Source: Lentzea albidocapillata (GTDB lineage Bacteria > Actinomycetota > Actinomycetes > Mycobacteriales > Pseudonocardiaceae). Taken from it: DNA of 64,000 nucleotides. The stretch's first letter is position 1, and each line of letters begins with the position of its first letter. A program made the position numbers and the translations under genes. Positions 51,785 to 60,840 of this stretch are shown piece after piece. Under the pieces are notes generated by a model. That model searched no databases. It worked only from the letters and a program-made list of their open reading frames with translations, and was not told where the DNA came from. Location of the stretch: contig NZ_JOEA01000005.1 of assembly GCF_000719115.1 (NCBI RefSeq), positions 248,001 through 312,000 of the forward strand, in the 5' to 3' direction.

Positions 51785-52290
51785 GATCAGCAGGCACAAC
51801 ACTCCGGAGAAGCCAACGGGCATCACCGACATTCCACTTGTCCACAATGTGGCCAATTTCCAAACCATTTGGAATAGGTCACGCCAACAGATTCACCCAT
51901 TTGGCCGCAGGTCAGCCACTTGCGGAAATCACCTACCTCATCACAGCCGCACCGAACGTGGCGACTCCGCCTCTCAATACCACAATCGCTCATTAAGACT
52001 GCCGACAGCCCCGTGTCCCCCATCCGGCCAGTTCAGGGGAACGCCCCCAGGGCATGGGGACGGACGACCAGCTTCAACAAGTTGGAGTATTCCTAATTCG
52101 CAACACCCGCCGGATCGACGCAACTCCGAGACTTGCGCACCTCCGTAACATTTCTCAAGACGAGCGCGAACTACAGGTCAAATATCGGTCCCATCAACAC
52201 GAGCCGACCGCTCTATTGACCTGCCCGCAAACGCCGATTCAGACCATTCCAAGCCTGATGCCCAGGTGCGGAGCTCGGCTATCAGCTCAC
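51785..52290. other. Long non-coding interval upstream of the ATPase-nuclease pair
   Basis: About 500 bp with visibly lower GC content than the genes around it and no credible coding frame on either strand. It holds two adjacent dyads at 51842-51874. It ends in a strong AGGAGG (52291-52296) for the giant NTPase gene. It could be the promoter and leader of that gene, or the scar of gene loss from the decayed region to the left. Confidence 0.6.
51842..51874. promoter_or_regulatory. Two adjacent inverted repeats
   Basis: CCACA-A-TGTGG (51842-51852) and TTCCAAA-CCA-TTTGGAA (51858-51874) are both perfect dyads, in AT-rich DNA 430 bp upstream of the NTPase start. They may be operators for the downstream pair. 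Confidence 0.4.
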
Positions 52291-52303
52291 AGGAGGACAC
52301 ACC

Positions 52304-55300
52304 GTGGCGAGTCCGCGACGCCGGCGAGGATGCCGATGCCGCACAGGAGCGCACGACCACACGCCCCTGCCCACAACTCCTGAACAGTGGCCTTCAGGTC
52401 GCCAGATCGCAGAGCAATGCGACATCCGCGCGATAGCCAGCGATGCGCTTGCGCACGTAACCGCCGACGACGTGCTGAAGGTGTTGCGTGCCATGCCGCA
52501 GCACTACCGCCAGCACGTGCTCAGCGCACTCGGGCTCCGCCTGGTTGCGACCGTCAACCGGGGCATGGCGGCCCAACTTCTCGCACGTCTGCGTTCCGAC
52601 GCGACTCAGGGGCGTTCCGAGCTGCTGCGCGACGTCACCGCCCCAGTCAGCGTGGTACTCGACAGCAGGACGGGCCCGGATCAGTGGTCCTCGGTCCTCG
52701 GGCCGGACCCCCGGCGCGCACTCGAGGTGTACTCCGAGCGACACGACCTCCGTCAGATGCTTACCAGCGTCGTACGGGACCTCGGCACAGCGCTGCTCAC
52801 GGCGGGCCTGGCCGTCGCGATCATCGGTGACACAGCGGGATCCGCTGTCGCGCTGGCGCTGCTGGCAGAGCAGAACGACGATGCTCGGTCCGTCCACAAC
52901 AGTCTGTCCGAATCCTATCCGGGTCTTCCACCGATTCCCGCCGCGCCGTTGCGCGACCTCGTGTACTCCGCGCGCCGCAACGCGATCGGACTCGACGATT
53001 CCGACAGTTCAGAGGACCTCCTACCGCAGGCGGACGAGATGATCGACGACAAGAACACAGCACACGTCCTCACACCGGCCGAAGGCGACTGCGCCGACGC
53101 CTCGACGCACGCCTCTGAACTGTTGCGTCGCTGGGACGAGGTGAGCGACGTGGCCGCGGCCGTGGCCAGCACTCTGCGCCACGGCGGTCTGCCCGACATC
53201 GACAACCTCGATCGCATCGTCGCGTACGTCGAGGAGGCAATGACCGTACTGACCGAGCTGCGATCCGAACTGGGCGAAGAGGTCCCCGATACCCGTCACG
53301 GCTTGCAGCAGGCCATCGACCTGCTCGCATCCCGCTCGGCCGAGGCCGAACTCGACTGGTTGATGCGCCTCGCGGCGCTTTCGGGGCCGGACAACCTCAA
53401 GACGCCGCTCGGCCAGGTACGCGCGGAAGCAACGGCAGCCGTCGACGACCCGAACGCTCCCAGAGAGCGTCTCAAGACGATCTGGGGCTTCATCTCGCTG
53501 GCCACCGCGAGCAGAAGCGGCGGTGACACCGACTACTCAGCTCTCAGCGAAGCTCACGCGGCGGCACAGGAAGCTTGGCCCGCAATGGGCCCGCTGCTGA
53601 CCGCGATCAATTTCGGAGCCGTCACCCTCCCTGACGCACCAGAGTCCGCGGAGCCCAGCAAATCGGCAGAGCCCGCAGGGAAGACGCTCGTGCCAGAGAC
53701 CGGGAGTCCCGCGAGCGAGCCGTCCACCGGCGAACCGGAGTCCTCTCACACTGACGGTATCGACGACAACGTGCTGCGGAGCCCGTCGGACGTTGAACAG
53801 CCCGCCACATTCGAACCCCCGGCGGCGGACCTGTCCGATCTCGACACCCTGCTCGATGCGGGTGCCGGTGCTTCCCTCGCGGCGATCAGCACGCCGGGCC
53901 GGCGTCTGGCGGACAAGCTGGCCCTCGCGGCGAAGCCGATTCAGGCCGAGGCCGAAACCGCATCACCCGTCCGCGTCGAGGCAAACAGCTCGCGTGAGAC
54001 CGGGACGGTCCATATCGCCAACGTGCTCCTGTCGGATCGCCGGTACGGGCTCGCCGCCGACCTGCTCGAAGCAAGCGGCGCTCCGGAACCGAACGTCGCC
54101 GCAAGGCGGCTGGCCGCGTGCGCGGCCGCGATCACCAACCCCACCGGGCGCCTGGCCTCCGCGTTCGCCGAGCTCGCACCGAAGGTGGAACGAGAGTCGC
54201 TGGGCGACGACCGCGCCGGGCAGCTCGTGGCTCTGACGGCCGCCGCACGGATCGCCCTGGTGGCACCGTCTGCCGGTCCCGCCGGCGTGATGCTTGAGCT
54301 GCTGCCCTGCGTCAGCGAGCAGCCGGCGCTCACGGAAGCACTCGAAGCGCTCGCCGATGCCAGCCGCGCGGGCATCGTCGTGCTCGCGGAAGCCGCGAAC
54401 GCGGTAGGCACCCTCGCCGAAGCGGAGACCGCCGCGGCCGACGCCGCGACGGCTGCGGCGGCGTTGGTCACCTCAGCCGCCAGGCGCACCATCAAGTACA
54501 TCCCCGCCAACGGCGTCTATCTGGCTTGGATGAGCCCCACCGGGGAACTCGGCACGCTGCTCAACCAGGTGGCGACCAACGACGCCCGCCTGGTGACGAC
54601 CGTCCGCGAGTCCGTCGTCACCCTGCGCGGCAAGGTCCAGAAGTCGATCGACAGCACGTTCGCCTCGCTGCGCCGCACACACTCCCAGCGCATCGTCGCG
54701 GGGGCCCGCACCAGCCTTGTACAGCGCTGGGAGGAAGCACTCGAACTGGCCGGACGCTGGGCGGATCTGGCCGAGCGGGCCACGGAGCGCCAGGCGGTCA
54801 TGAACGCGGGCGCATGGCAAGCGGGGTCGTTGACCAAGCTCCGCCGCCAGCTCGCTGGAGTGCGCGCGCAGGCGCTGAAGGAGATCAGCTCCGGCGAGGA
54901 CGCCCACGCCGCGGCACTACTGCTGAGCGAGGCTTTCGCCATCTGCGACGGCAAGGTGCCGGAGATCGACGAACCGCCGCTGCCTTTCGTTCTGCACCGG
55001 GAACTGCTGGCCGCGCGCCTCACGCTCGATGCGGAGAGCCTGCTGCCGGACAACGGTTTGTCGCCAGCGCACATACCCGCTCTGCTGGAGGTGGCGGAGC
55101 AACCGGCCGCCGAGCCGTCGGCGGTGTACGAGTCGCGGGCCGAACGCGGAGACCACGACCTCACGGCGGTCCTGATCGCGGGCGTGCGGGTGTCGAACCC
55201 GAGTGTCGCGGCCGCACTTGAACGCAAGCGCGGTACCTCCCTCCCGGACAGGTCTTCCGGTGTCGAGGCGGAAGTCGCCGAGCTGGCCAAGCAGATTGAC

Positions 55301-58300
55301 GCCAAGCGACTCGCCGGCACGCTGGACGACCAGCCGTGGGCGGCACTGGCCTCTCGCGCCGTAGCTCTCTGGCCACGGATGGACGGTCCCTGGCCACAGC
55401 CCCGGCGGCGCGTCGACTTCGGGCGGATCCTGGCGTCCGTCACCGCGATCAAGAACGAACTGCACGACCGGGTGCAGGAGAAGATCGCCTCGACGCGGGC
55501 CCGCATCGAGGAGCGCGCGGCGAGCAACACCGCCGTCGCCGCGAACCTCGACAAGCTCAACGAACTCGCCCGCAAGGGCGATGTCGCGAGCGCTGACGAG
55601 TACCTCCAGACGTTGCTCGCTGGTGGCACCCTGCCGGCGACCGAGCACCAGGCAGAGCACCTCAGCAACTTCTTCCCTGTCGTCGCCAAGGCGGCAAGTG
55701 AGCGCCCGCACCTCCTGACGAACCTGCAGAAGGCACTGTCGGCCGCTCCGGACGACGCCAGCGCGGCCGCACTCGCACGCATAGGACTGAACGTGGCGGA
55801 CCTCTCAAAAGCGCGCCGCGACGCGGGCCGCCGTGCGTTGAACGCGTGGGGGCAGCTGGTGGGTCACAACACCGGCGGCACCCGCAAGACGGACACCGCC
55901 GAGCTGCTGCGCATGGTGCTGGCGCAGGCCGGTCTGGAGTTCACAACCATCAAGGTCGAGCAGGCCAGCACCAGGCTCACGGGCAGGAACTGGTTGCGGC
56001 TCAACAGCGTCACCGGCACAGGTGAAGCCCTCACCCCCGCGCTGGGCTCGGCGATGAGTCCCGATGGCACCGCTCTCCGCGTTCTGCTGGTCAAGACCGC
56101 TCCCACGCCGGCGACGCTCATCGAGTGGATGAGCGGCGAGATGGCGGACCACACGGTGCTCGCGATCTGGCTGGGCGGCGCCCTCAGCCCGGCCGACAGG
56201 CGAGCCATCGCCAATGCGGCACGCGGACGTCCCAACCCTCCGCTGGTCGTGTTCGACGTGGCAGCTCTCGCGTACCTGGTGTGCCAGCCGGAGCCAAGGC
56301 GCTCGACGTTCGCCGCGATCGCGCTGCCGTTCAGCGCAGCGAATCCGTATCGCGACACCCCTGGCGACACCCCTCCCGAGATGTTCTACGGCCGCACCGA
56401 GGAACTCGCGGCCGTGATCGACCTGAACGGTCCGTCGTTCGTCTCTGGCGGACGGCAGCTCGGCAAGTCGGCGTTGCTTCGCGCGGCTGCGCGGCGGTTC
56501 AACGGTTCCGGCCACGGCAGGCACGCGGTTCTGACAAGCGTGTTCACTGTGGGCGGGGACGGACGACCGGAGCGCATCTGGGGCGCGCTGTGGCCGCTCC
56601 TCGCCCGCATCGGAATCGTCGGTGACTCTGCTCCGACCGGAGACAAGGACATCGCCCCGGTCGTCTACGACTCCGTCATGCGCTGGCTCGAGCACGACCC
56701 TTCTCGCGCGCTCCTGATCCTGCTCGACGAGGCCGACGCGTTCCTGGACGCGGACGCTGCCTCTCGGGACGAGGACTTCTTCGTACACGTCGACTGGTGC
56801 CGCAGGCTGATGGTGGACTCGAACCGCAGGGTGAAGGTCGTCTTCGCAGGACTGCACCGGACCGCACGCTTCGAGTCGCTGCCCAACCAGCCGCTGTCGC
56901 ACTTCGGCAAGCCGATCAGTGTCGGCCCGCTGCGGCCGCAGCACGCACAGGACCTGCTCATCCACCCGCTGGCCGCGCTGGGCTTCACCTTCGCGGACAA
57001 GACCGCTCAGCCCGCGCGCATCCTCGCGATGGCCAACAACATGCCCGCGCTGTTGCAGTTGTTCGGCGAAGCGCTGGTCAAGCACCTCGCCGCGCAGGCC
57101 GTCCCCGCCGACGGCCCTCCGCAGCTCATCACCGATGCTGACATCGATGAGGTGTTCGCGGACGCAGACCTGCTTGCGGCGTTCAGGGAAAAGTACGTGC
57201 TGACTCTCAACCTCGACCACCGCTACCTCGTAATCGCATACGCGGTCGCGGAGGCAGCACATGAGCGAGGCATCGACGCGAGTCTGAGTCTCAACGAGCT
57301 GTCCGACATCGCCCGGCAGCACTGGCCGGCGGGCTTCTCCGAAGTCGGCGCGGACGACTTCCGGGGCCTCGTCACCGAATGCGTTGACCTCGGCGTGCTC
57401 GCTCTCGACAGCAGCCGGTACCGCCTGCGCACACCGACGGTTCTGCGTCTTCTCGGTACCGAAGACGAAGTGCTCGACACGCTTTACACGGCATCCGAGC
57501 GGCTCGTGGTGCCGTCCCCGTCCGACGGAGGTTCCTACCGGCGCACGATCCGTTCCAGCCGGTCCCCACTCACCGAGAGGCAGCTCGGGCGGCTGTTCGA
57601 CGCCCGGCGCGAAGTGCTGACGGTAGCGGGTTCGGCGGCGCTCGGGATCGACCGCGTCATGGCGGCGGTGAAAGCGGCCCACGAGCAGGGAGCGCAACTG
57701 GGTTCCGAGGTCGCCCAAGTCCACACCGTGACCTCCGATGGGATCAAGGCGGCTGTATCCCTCGCAGCCGGGTACTCCACGTTGCTGCTCGTCGACGCAC
57801 AGGGCATCACTGCCGCTGTGCTGGAGATGTTGCTCGAGACGGCCGACACGGCGGTGCACGCGGCTCGTCACGACGTCACCGTGGCGTTCGTGGTGACGCC
57901 CGCCAACGCGGCTGCCTGGATCAAGCGCCAGGCGAGGATAGATCTCTGCCGTGTGGACGAGCCGGGTCTCCGGATGTGGTGCGATGAGGAGAACCTGCCG
58001 TTCCGGGACGACCAGGCCCGTGCGGAGCTTCTGCAAGCCACGGGTGGCTGGCCGCAGGCGATCGTGCAGGCTGAGCGCCTGGCGGCTAACACCGGAGCGG
58101 CGGCGCGAAGCGCGAAGCTGTTGGCCGACCTCGAATCGTGGCTGCACGGCGACGGAGGACGCGGTCTCGTCACGGCGGCGGGCATCGCGCCGGGCAAGGG
58201 AGTGTTGTCCGAGTCCTTCCGGACGGTGGTCACGATCGCCGGCGCAGACGGTGACCTGGTCATGGAGATCGCCGACTCACTTCAGACGTACGTCGGCACG

Positions 58301-58456
58301 GCCGCGCTCGACGCCGATGGATTCAACTCGTTCGAAGACGTGATCGCCGCCCTCGTCGCGCTCGGCTGCTTCACGGTGACCGACTCCGGCCGGCTGCGAC
58401 CGGAACCCACGACGGCAGCGATCACGTCGGACGCCCCGGCCAAGGCCAAAGCATGA
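52304..58456 (+). CDS. Giant two-module NTPase of unknown function
   Basis: A 2,050-aa protein, GTG start with AGGAGG 7 nt upstream. Residues ~1-1,150 are mainly alpha-helical, Ala/Glu-rich, with a low-complexity Ser/Pro/Glu linker (~450-510) and coiled-coil-like segments. An alpha/beta domain precedes the first NTPase (LIEWMSGEMADHTVLAIWLG). The NTPase, introduced by FYGRTEELAAVIDL, has Walker A GGRQLGKS (K1388) and Walker B LLILLDEADAF (D1475/E1476), followed by a winged-helix-like region (~1,640-1,730). A second, degenerate P-loop module begins at AGSAALGID (G1776) with LLLVDAQG and a STAND-like GGWPQAIVQAERL. The features suggest a STAND/AAA signal-transducing ATPase. No signal peptide or membrane segment. 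The start of the nuclease gene overlaps its stop (ATGA). I do not recognise a named family. Confidence 0.75.
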   Translation: MASPRRRRGCRCRTGAHDHTPLPTTPEQWPSGRQIAEQCDIRAIASDALAHVTADDVLKVLRAMPQHYRQHVLSALGLRLVATVNRGMAAQLLARLRSDATQGRSELLRDVTAPVSVVLDSRTGPDQWSSVLGPDPRRALEVYSERHDLRQMLTSVVRDLGTALLTAGLAVAIIGDTAGSAVALALLAEQNDDARSVHNSLSESYPGLPPIPAAPLRDLVYSARRNAIGLDDSDSSEDLLPQADEMIDDKNTAHVLTPAEGDCADASTHASELLRRWDEVSDVAAAVASTLRHGGLPDIDNLDRIVAYVEEAMTVLTELRSELGEEVPDTRHGLQQAIDLLASRSAEAELDWLMRLAALSGPDNLKTPLGQVRAEATAAVDDPNAPRERLKTIWGFISLATASRSGGDTDYSALSEAHAAAQEAWPAMGPLLTAINFGAVTLPDAPESAEPSKSAEPAGKTLVPETGSPASEPSTGEPESSHTDGIDDNVLRSPSDVEQPATFEPPAADLSDLDTLLDAGAGASLAAISTPGRRLADKLALAAKPIQAEAETASPVRVEANSSRETGTVHIANVLLSDRRYGLAADLLEASGAPEPNVAARRLAACAAAITNPTGRLASAFAELAPKVERESLGDDRAGQLVALTAAARIALVAPSAGPAGVMLELLPCVSEQPALTEALEALADASRAGIVVLAEAANAVGTLAEAETAAADAATAAAALVTSAARRTIKYIPANGVYLAWMSPTGELGTLLNQVATNDARLVTTVRESVVTLRGKVQKSIDSTFASLRRTHSQRIVAGARTSLVQRWEEALELAGRWADLAERATERQAVMNAGAWQAGSLTKLRRQLAGVRAQALKEISSGEDAHAAALLLSEAFAICDGKVPEIDEPPLPFVLHRELLAARLTLDAESLLPDNGLSPAHIPALLEVAEQPAAEPSAVYESRAERGDHDLTAVLIAGVRVSNPSVAAALERKRGTSLPDRSSGVEAEVAELAKQIDAKRLAGTLDDQPWAALASRAVALWPRMDGPWPQPRRRVDFGRILASVTAIKNELHDRVQEKIASTRARIEERAASNTAVAANLDKLNELARKGDVASADEYLQTLLAGGTLPATEHQAEHLSNFFPVVAKAASERPHLLTNLQKALSAAPDDASAAALARIGLNVADLSKARRDAGRRALNAWGQLVGHNTGGTRKTDTAELLRMVLAQAGLEFTTIKVEQASTRLTGRNWLRLNSVTGTGEALTPALGSAMSPDGTALRVLLVKTAPTPATLIEWMSGEMADHTVLAIWLGGALSPADRRAIANAARGRPNPPLVVFDVAALAYLVCQPEPRRSTFAAIALPFSAANPYRDTPGDTPPEMFYGRTEELAAVIDLNGPSFVSGGRQLGKSALLRAAARRFNGSGHGRHAVLTSVFTVGGDGRPERIWGALWPLLARIGIVGDSAPTGDKDIAPVVYDSVMRWLEHDPSRALLILLDEADAFLDADAASRDEDFFVHVDWCRRLMVDSNRRVKVVFAGLHRTARFESLPNQPLSHFGKPISVGPLRPQHAQDLLIHPLAALGFTFADKTAQPARILAMANNMPALLQLFGEALVKHLAAQAVPADGPPQLITDADIDEVFADADLLAAFREKYVLTLNLDHRYLVIAYAVAEAAHERGIDASLSLNELSDIARQHWPAGFSEVGADDFRGLVTECVDLGVLALDSSRYRLRTPTVLRLLGTEDEVLDTLYTASERLVVPSPSDGGSYRRTIRSSRSPLTERQLGRLFDARREVLTVAGSAALGIDRVMAAVKAAHEQGAQLGSEVAQVHTVTSDGIKAAVSLAAGYSTLLLVDAQGITAAVLEMLLETADTAVHAARHDVTVAFVVTPANAAAWIKRQARIDLCRVDEPGLRMWCDEENLPFRDDQARAELLQATGGWPQAIVQAERLAANTGAAARSAKLLADLESWLHGDGGRGLVTAAGIAPGKGVLSESFRTVVTIAGADGDLVMEIADSLQTYVGTAALDADGFNSFEDVIAALVALGCFTVTDSGRLRPEPTTAAITSDAPAKAKA

Positions 58457-60654
58457 CCGCCACGGTGAACGCGGCTATGCCGGACACTGTCCGGATCGTG
58501 TTGCACCACGCCGCGACCGTCGTGAGTGAGCGATCGGGCGAACCGGTTCTCCCGGACAAGGTTGTCGCGGATCCTCATGGGGTGGCGACGTTGCTGGCCC
58601 TCCTCGAACAGTCGACGGGTCTTCGAGCCGCGGTCGCCGCCAGGGTGGCCACTCACGGCGAAAGCGACTTGGACACCCTCGCGACCGGGCTCGTGGCTGC
58701 CGGCACGGAGGATGCCGCTCGCGCCGCCAACGGCGTCCGCAAGTTGCTCGACGACGCGCGCAAGGCCACACGGCGGGCTTCGCGGGAAGCGGAACGCGCC
58801 AGCCGTGCGCCTGCGGAAGAGAGGTACAAGGAACGCGAGGCACGGCGTCTCGCGAAGGTCAGAGACGCACGCGATCGTGCTCAAGCCCAGGCGACTACCG
58901 CCGCTCAGGAAGCAGTCGCGCTGCGGGCCCAGCTCGCTGAGACGGTGGACGAACTCCACTCCGCGATCATTCGTGCCGACGCGGCCGAGGCTCGGCTCTC
59001 CGCGATACGTGTCGATGCCACCGATCCCGTGAAGGCCGCCGCCACGCTTGCCGCAGCGTTCACGTCGCCGAACTCCGATTTTCCCAACGACAGTCGCGGT
59101 ATCGGTCCTGGCGAGCCGGCGCGCATCGATCCGGGACGTACCGCCTTGTTGCCGCGCATCGACCTCGACAGGGTTACTGCCGCGGCGAAGTCTGCTGGAC
59201 TCTCCAACGAACTGACCGCATCGGTCGCGACTTGGCTCCCCACGCTGCTGAACGCCTACGTGGTACCTCCGCGCCGACCGGCGACAGTGCGGGATCACGA
59301 CCTCCGGGTCGAGGTGCTTGGTGGAGGCACGCAGATCGGCGGCTCGTGCGTGCTGGTGACGGCGGGCAACACCCGGCTGCTGGTCGACGCCGGTACTCGC
59401 CCCGGTGCCTTGACGCCGTCACAACTCGCCCCGCCCGCGATCGACAGGGCGTACGACGGACGTCTCGACGGCATCGTCATCACCCATGCGCACAACGACC
59501 ACGCTGGCTGGGTTCCGTCGGTGCTCATCCGTCGTCCGGACACCCCTGTCTTCGCAACGGATGCGACCGCAGCGCTGTTGCCGATCATGTGGTTCGACTC
59601 CGCCAAGGTACTCGCGCGGCGGAACCGGGAGACCGATGGCACAGGTCTCGCCGCTCCTTACGGACGGGAGGACGTCCAGCACGCGCTCACGCGCCTGCGG
59701 GTGCTCCCGTTCGGTCAGCGGGCTCGCGTGGGCGATGTCGACCTGGAACTGTTCCCAGCTGGGCACATCGTCGGTGCGGCCAGCGTGATCGTCCACGCCG
59801 GCGAGCGGCGCGTCGTCATCTCGGGTGACGTGTCGCGCCACGCGCAGCGCACGGTCAGCGGAATCAAGGTGCCGGCCTCGGCAGGTGGGGCGGATCTATT
59901 GCTCCTCGAGTCGACGTACGCCGGGTCGCACAACAGCACTTCTCGCACAAAGGAGGTCGCCAGGCTCGTGGGCGACATCGCCGCCGTGACGAGTGCGGGC
60001 GGGCGAGTGCTGATCCCTGCGTTCGCGCTTGGCAGGGCACAGGAGGTCGCCCTCACGATCGCCACCGCACTGCCCGAGGTCGAGGTCCTCATCGACGGAC
60101 TTGCCCGCAGCGTCACATCCATCTATGAGCAGCAACTCGGTCCTGACCGTGCTCCGATGCGGATTTTCGGAGAGAGGGTGCGCGCGGTACCGCCGGGCGG
60201 CACCAGGGATGCGCTGGCGGACCTGCGCAGTGGCGTGGTGATCGCAACCTCGGGAATGTTGACCGCCGGCCCCGCGGTCACCTGGGCCAGAAAGCTGCTG
60301 CCGGACGCATCGGCCGCGCTCATGGTGGTGGGCTACCAGGACGCGGACTCGCCTGGCGGGCGACTGCTGGCTCTCGCCAAGCACGGAGGCGGCGAGTTCG
60401 AGCTGCCGACTTTGGAGGGAGAGTTCGTTCGAGTTCCCGTAGAGGCGCAGGTCGCACAGTATGGACTCGGCGCCCACGCCACAGCCAATGAGCTGGTGAC
60501 CATCGCGGCCGAAATCGGAGCGCGCGAAGTCATGCTGGTACACGGCGAACCGCAGGGTCAGGCGATGCTGGCGGAACGTCTCGAGAGCCGCGGCCAGGCA
60601 ACGACGAAAACCGGCGAGTGGTCACCTCACTCCCGCAGCACAACCCGCGCTTGA
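58453..60654 (+). CDS. Coiled-coil beta-CASP metallo-beta-lactamase-fold nuclease
   Basis: 733 aa, ATG within ATGA of the preceding stop. Residues ~1-90 are helical, ~95-175 a charged coiled coil (EERYKEREARRLAKVRDARD), and ~275-733 a metallo-beta-lactamase domain with beta-CASP insertion as in CPSF73/RNase J/Int9-type nucleases. Metal ligands are all present: H345, H347, D349, H350 in THAHNDHAGW, H438 in AGHIVG, D459 in VISGD, and H697 in LVHGEPQ. The beta-CASP acidic motif is LLLLESTY (E486), and GRAQEVALTI and ATSGMLTAGP follow the family. These residues predict an active RNase, less likely a DNase. The N-terminal coiled coil is unlike RNase J and may bind the ATPase partner. Confidence 0.85.
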   Translation: MTATVNAAMPDTVRIVLHHAATVVSERSGEPVLPDKVVADPHGVATLLALLEQSTGLRAAVAARVATHGESDLDTLATGLVAAGTEDAARAANGVRKLLDDARKATRRASREAERASRAPAEERYKEREARRLAKVRDARDRAQAQATTAAQEAVALRAQLAETVDELHSAIIRADAAEARLSAIRVDATDPVKAAATLAAAFTSPNSDFPNDSRGIGPGEPARIDPGRTALLPRIDLDRVTAAAKSAGLSNELTASVATWLPTLLNAYVVPPRRPATVRDHDLRVEVLGGGTQIGGSCVLVTAGNTRLLVDAGTRPGALTPSQLAPPAIDRAYDGRLDGIVITHAHNDHAGWVPSVLIRRPDTPVFATDATAALLPIMWFDSAKVLARRNRETDGTGLAAPYGREDVQHALTRLRVLPFGQRARVGDVDLELFPAGHIVGAASVIVHAGERRVVISGDVSRHAQRTVSGIKVPASAGGADLLLLESTYAGSHNSTSRTKEVARLVGDIAAVTSAGGRVLIPAFALGRAQEVALTIATALPEVEVLIDGLARSVTSIYEQQLGPDRAPMRIFGERVRAVPPGGTRDALADLRSGVVIATSGMLTAGPAVTWARKLLPDASAALMVVGYQDADSPGGRLLALAKHGGGEFELPTLEGEFVRVPVEAQVAQYGLGAHATANELVTIAAEIGAREVMLVHGEPQGQAMLAERLESRGQATTKTGEWSPHSRSTTRA

Positions 60655-60659
60655 TCACC

Positions 60660-60784
60660 TGCCTGAAAGGTGGTCAGGCACTCTTCGCCGCTGGCCGATG
60701 GTGCGCCTGCACATCGTTCTACTGATCGGTATGCAGGCGCACCATCGAAACCGGTACGCATGAAGTCTTGATCGATACGACACC
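60660..60784. repeat. Structured element, copy B, downstream of the nuclease gene
   Basis: A first hairpin TGCCTGA/TCAGGCA (60660-60666 with 60674-60680), then a perfect 15-bp hairpin (60697-60711 with 60732-60746) whose loop carries ACAT and CGGTATGC. GAAACC follows directly (60747), and a right end AGTCTTGATCGATAC (60764-60778). Loop, GAAACC and right end correspond to copy A at 21.9 kb, while the stem sequence differs. No clear left inverted repeat is present. It probably also terminates the nuclease transcript. The rest of 60655-60840 shows no gene and must hold the promoter of the phosphodiesterase gene. Confidence 0.55.
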
Positions 60785-60840
60785 TTCGGGTCACCCCAGG
60801 CGGTTGTGAAAGACTTTCACGTCCGTCACCATCGGGCTTC

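Noticed and set aside
55805..58147. A 780-codon minus-strand frame
   Set aside because: Antisense to the giant NTPase. No domain features, and the plus strand carries Walker motifs.
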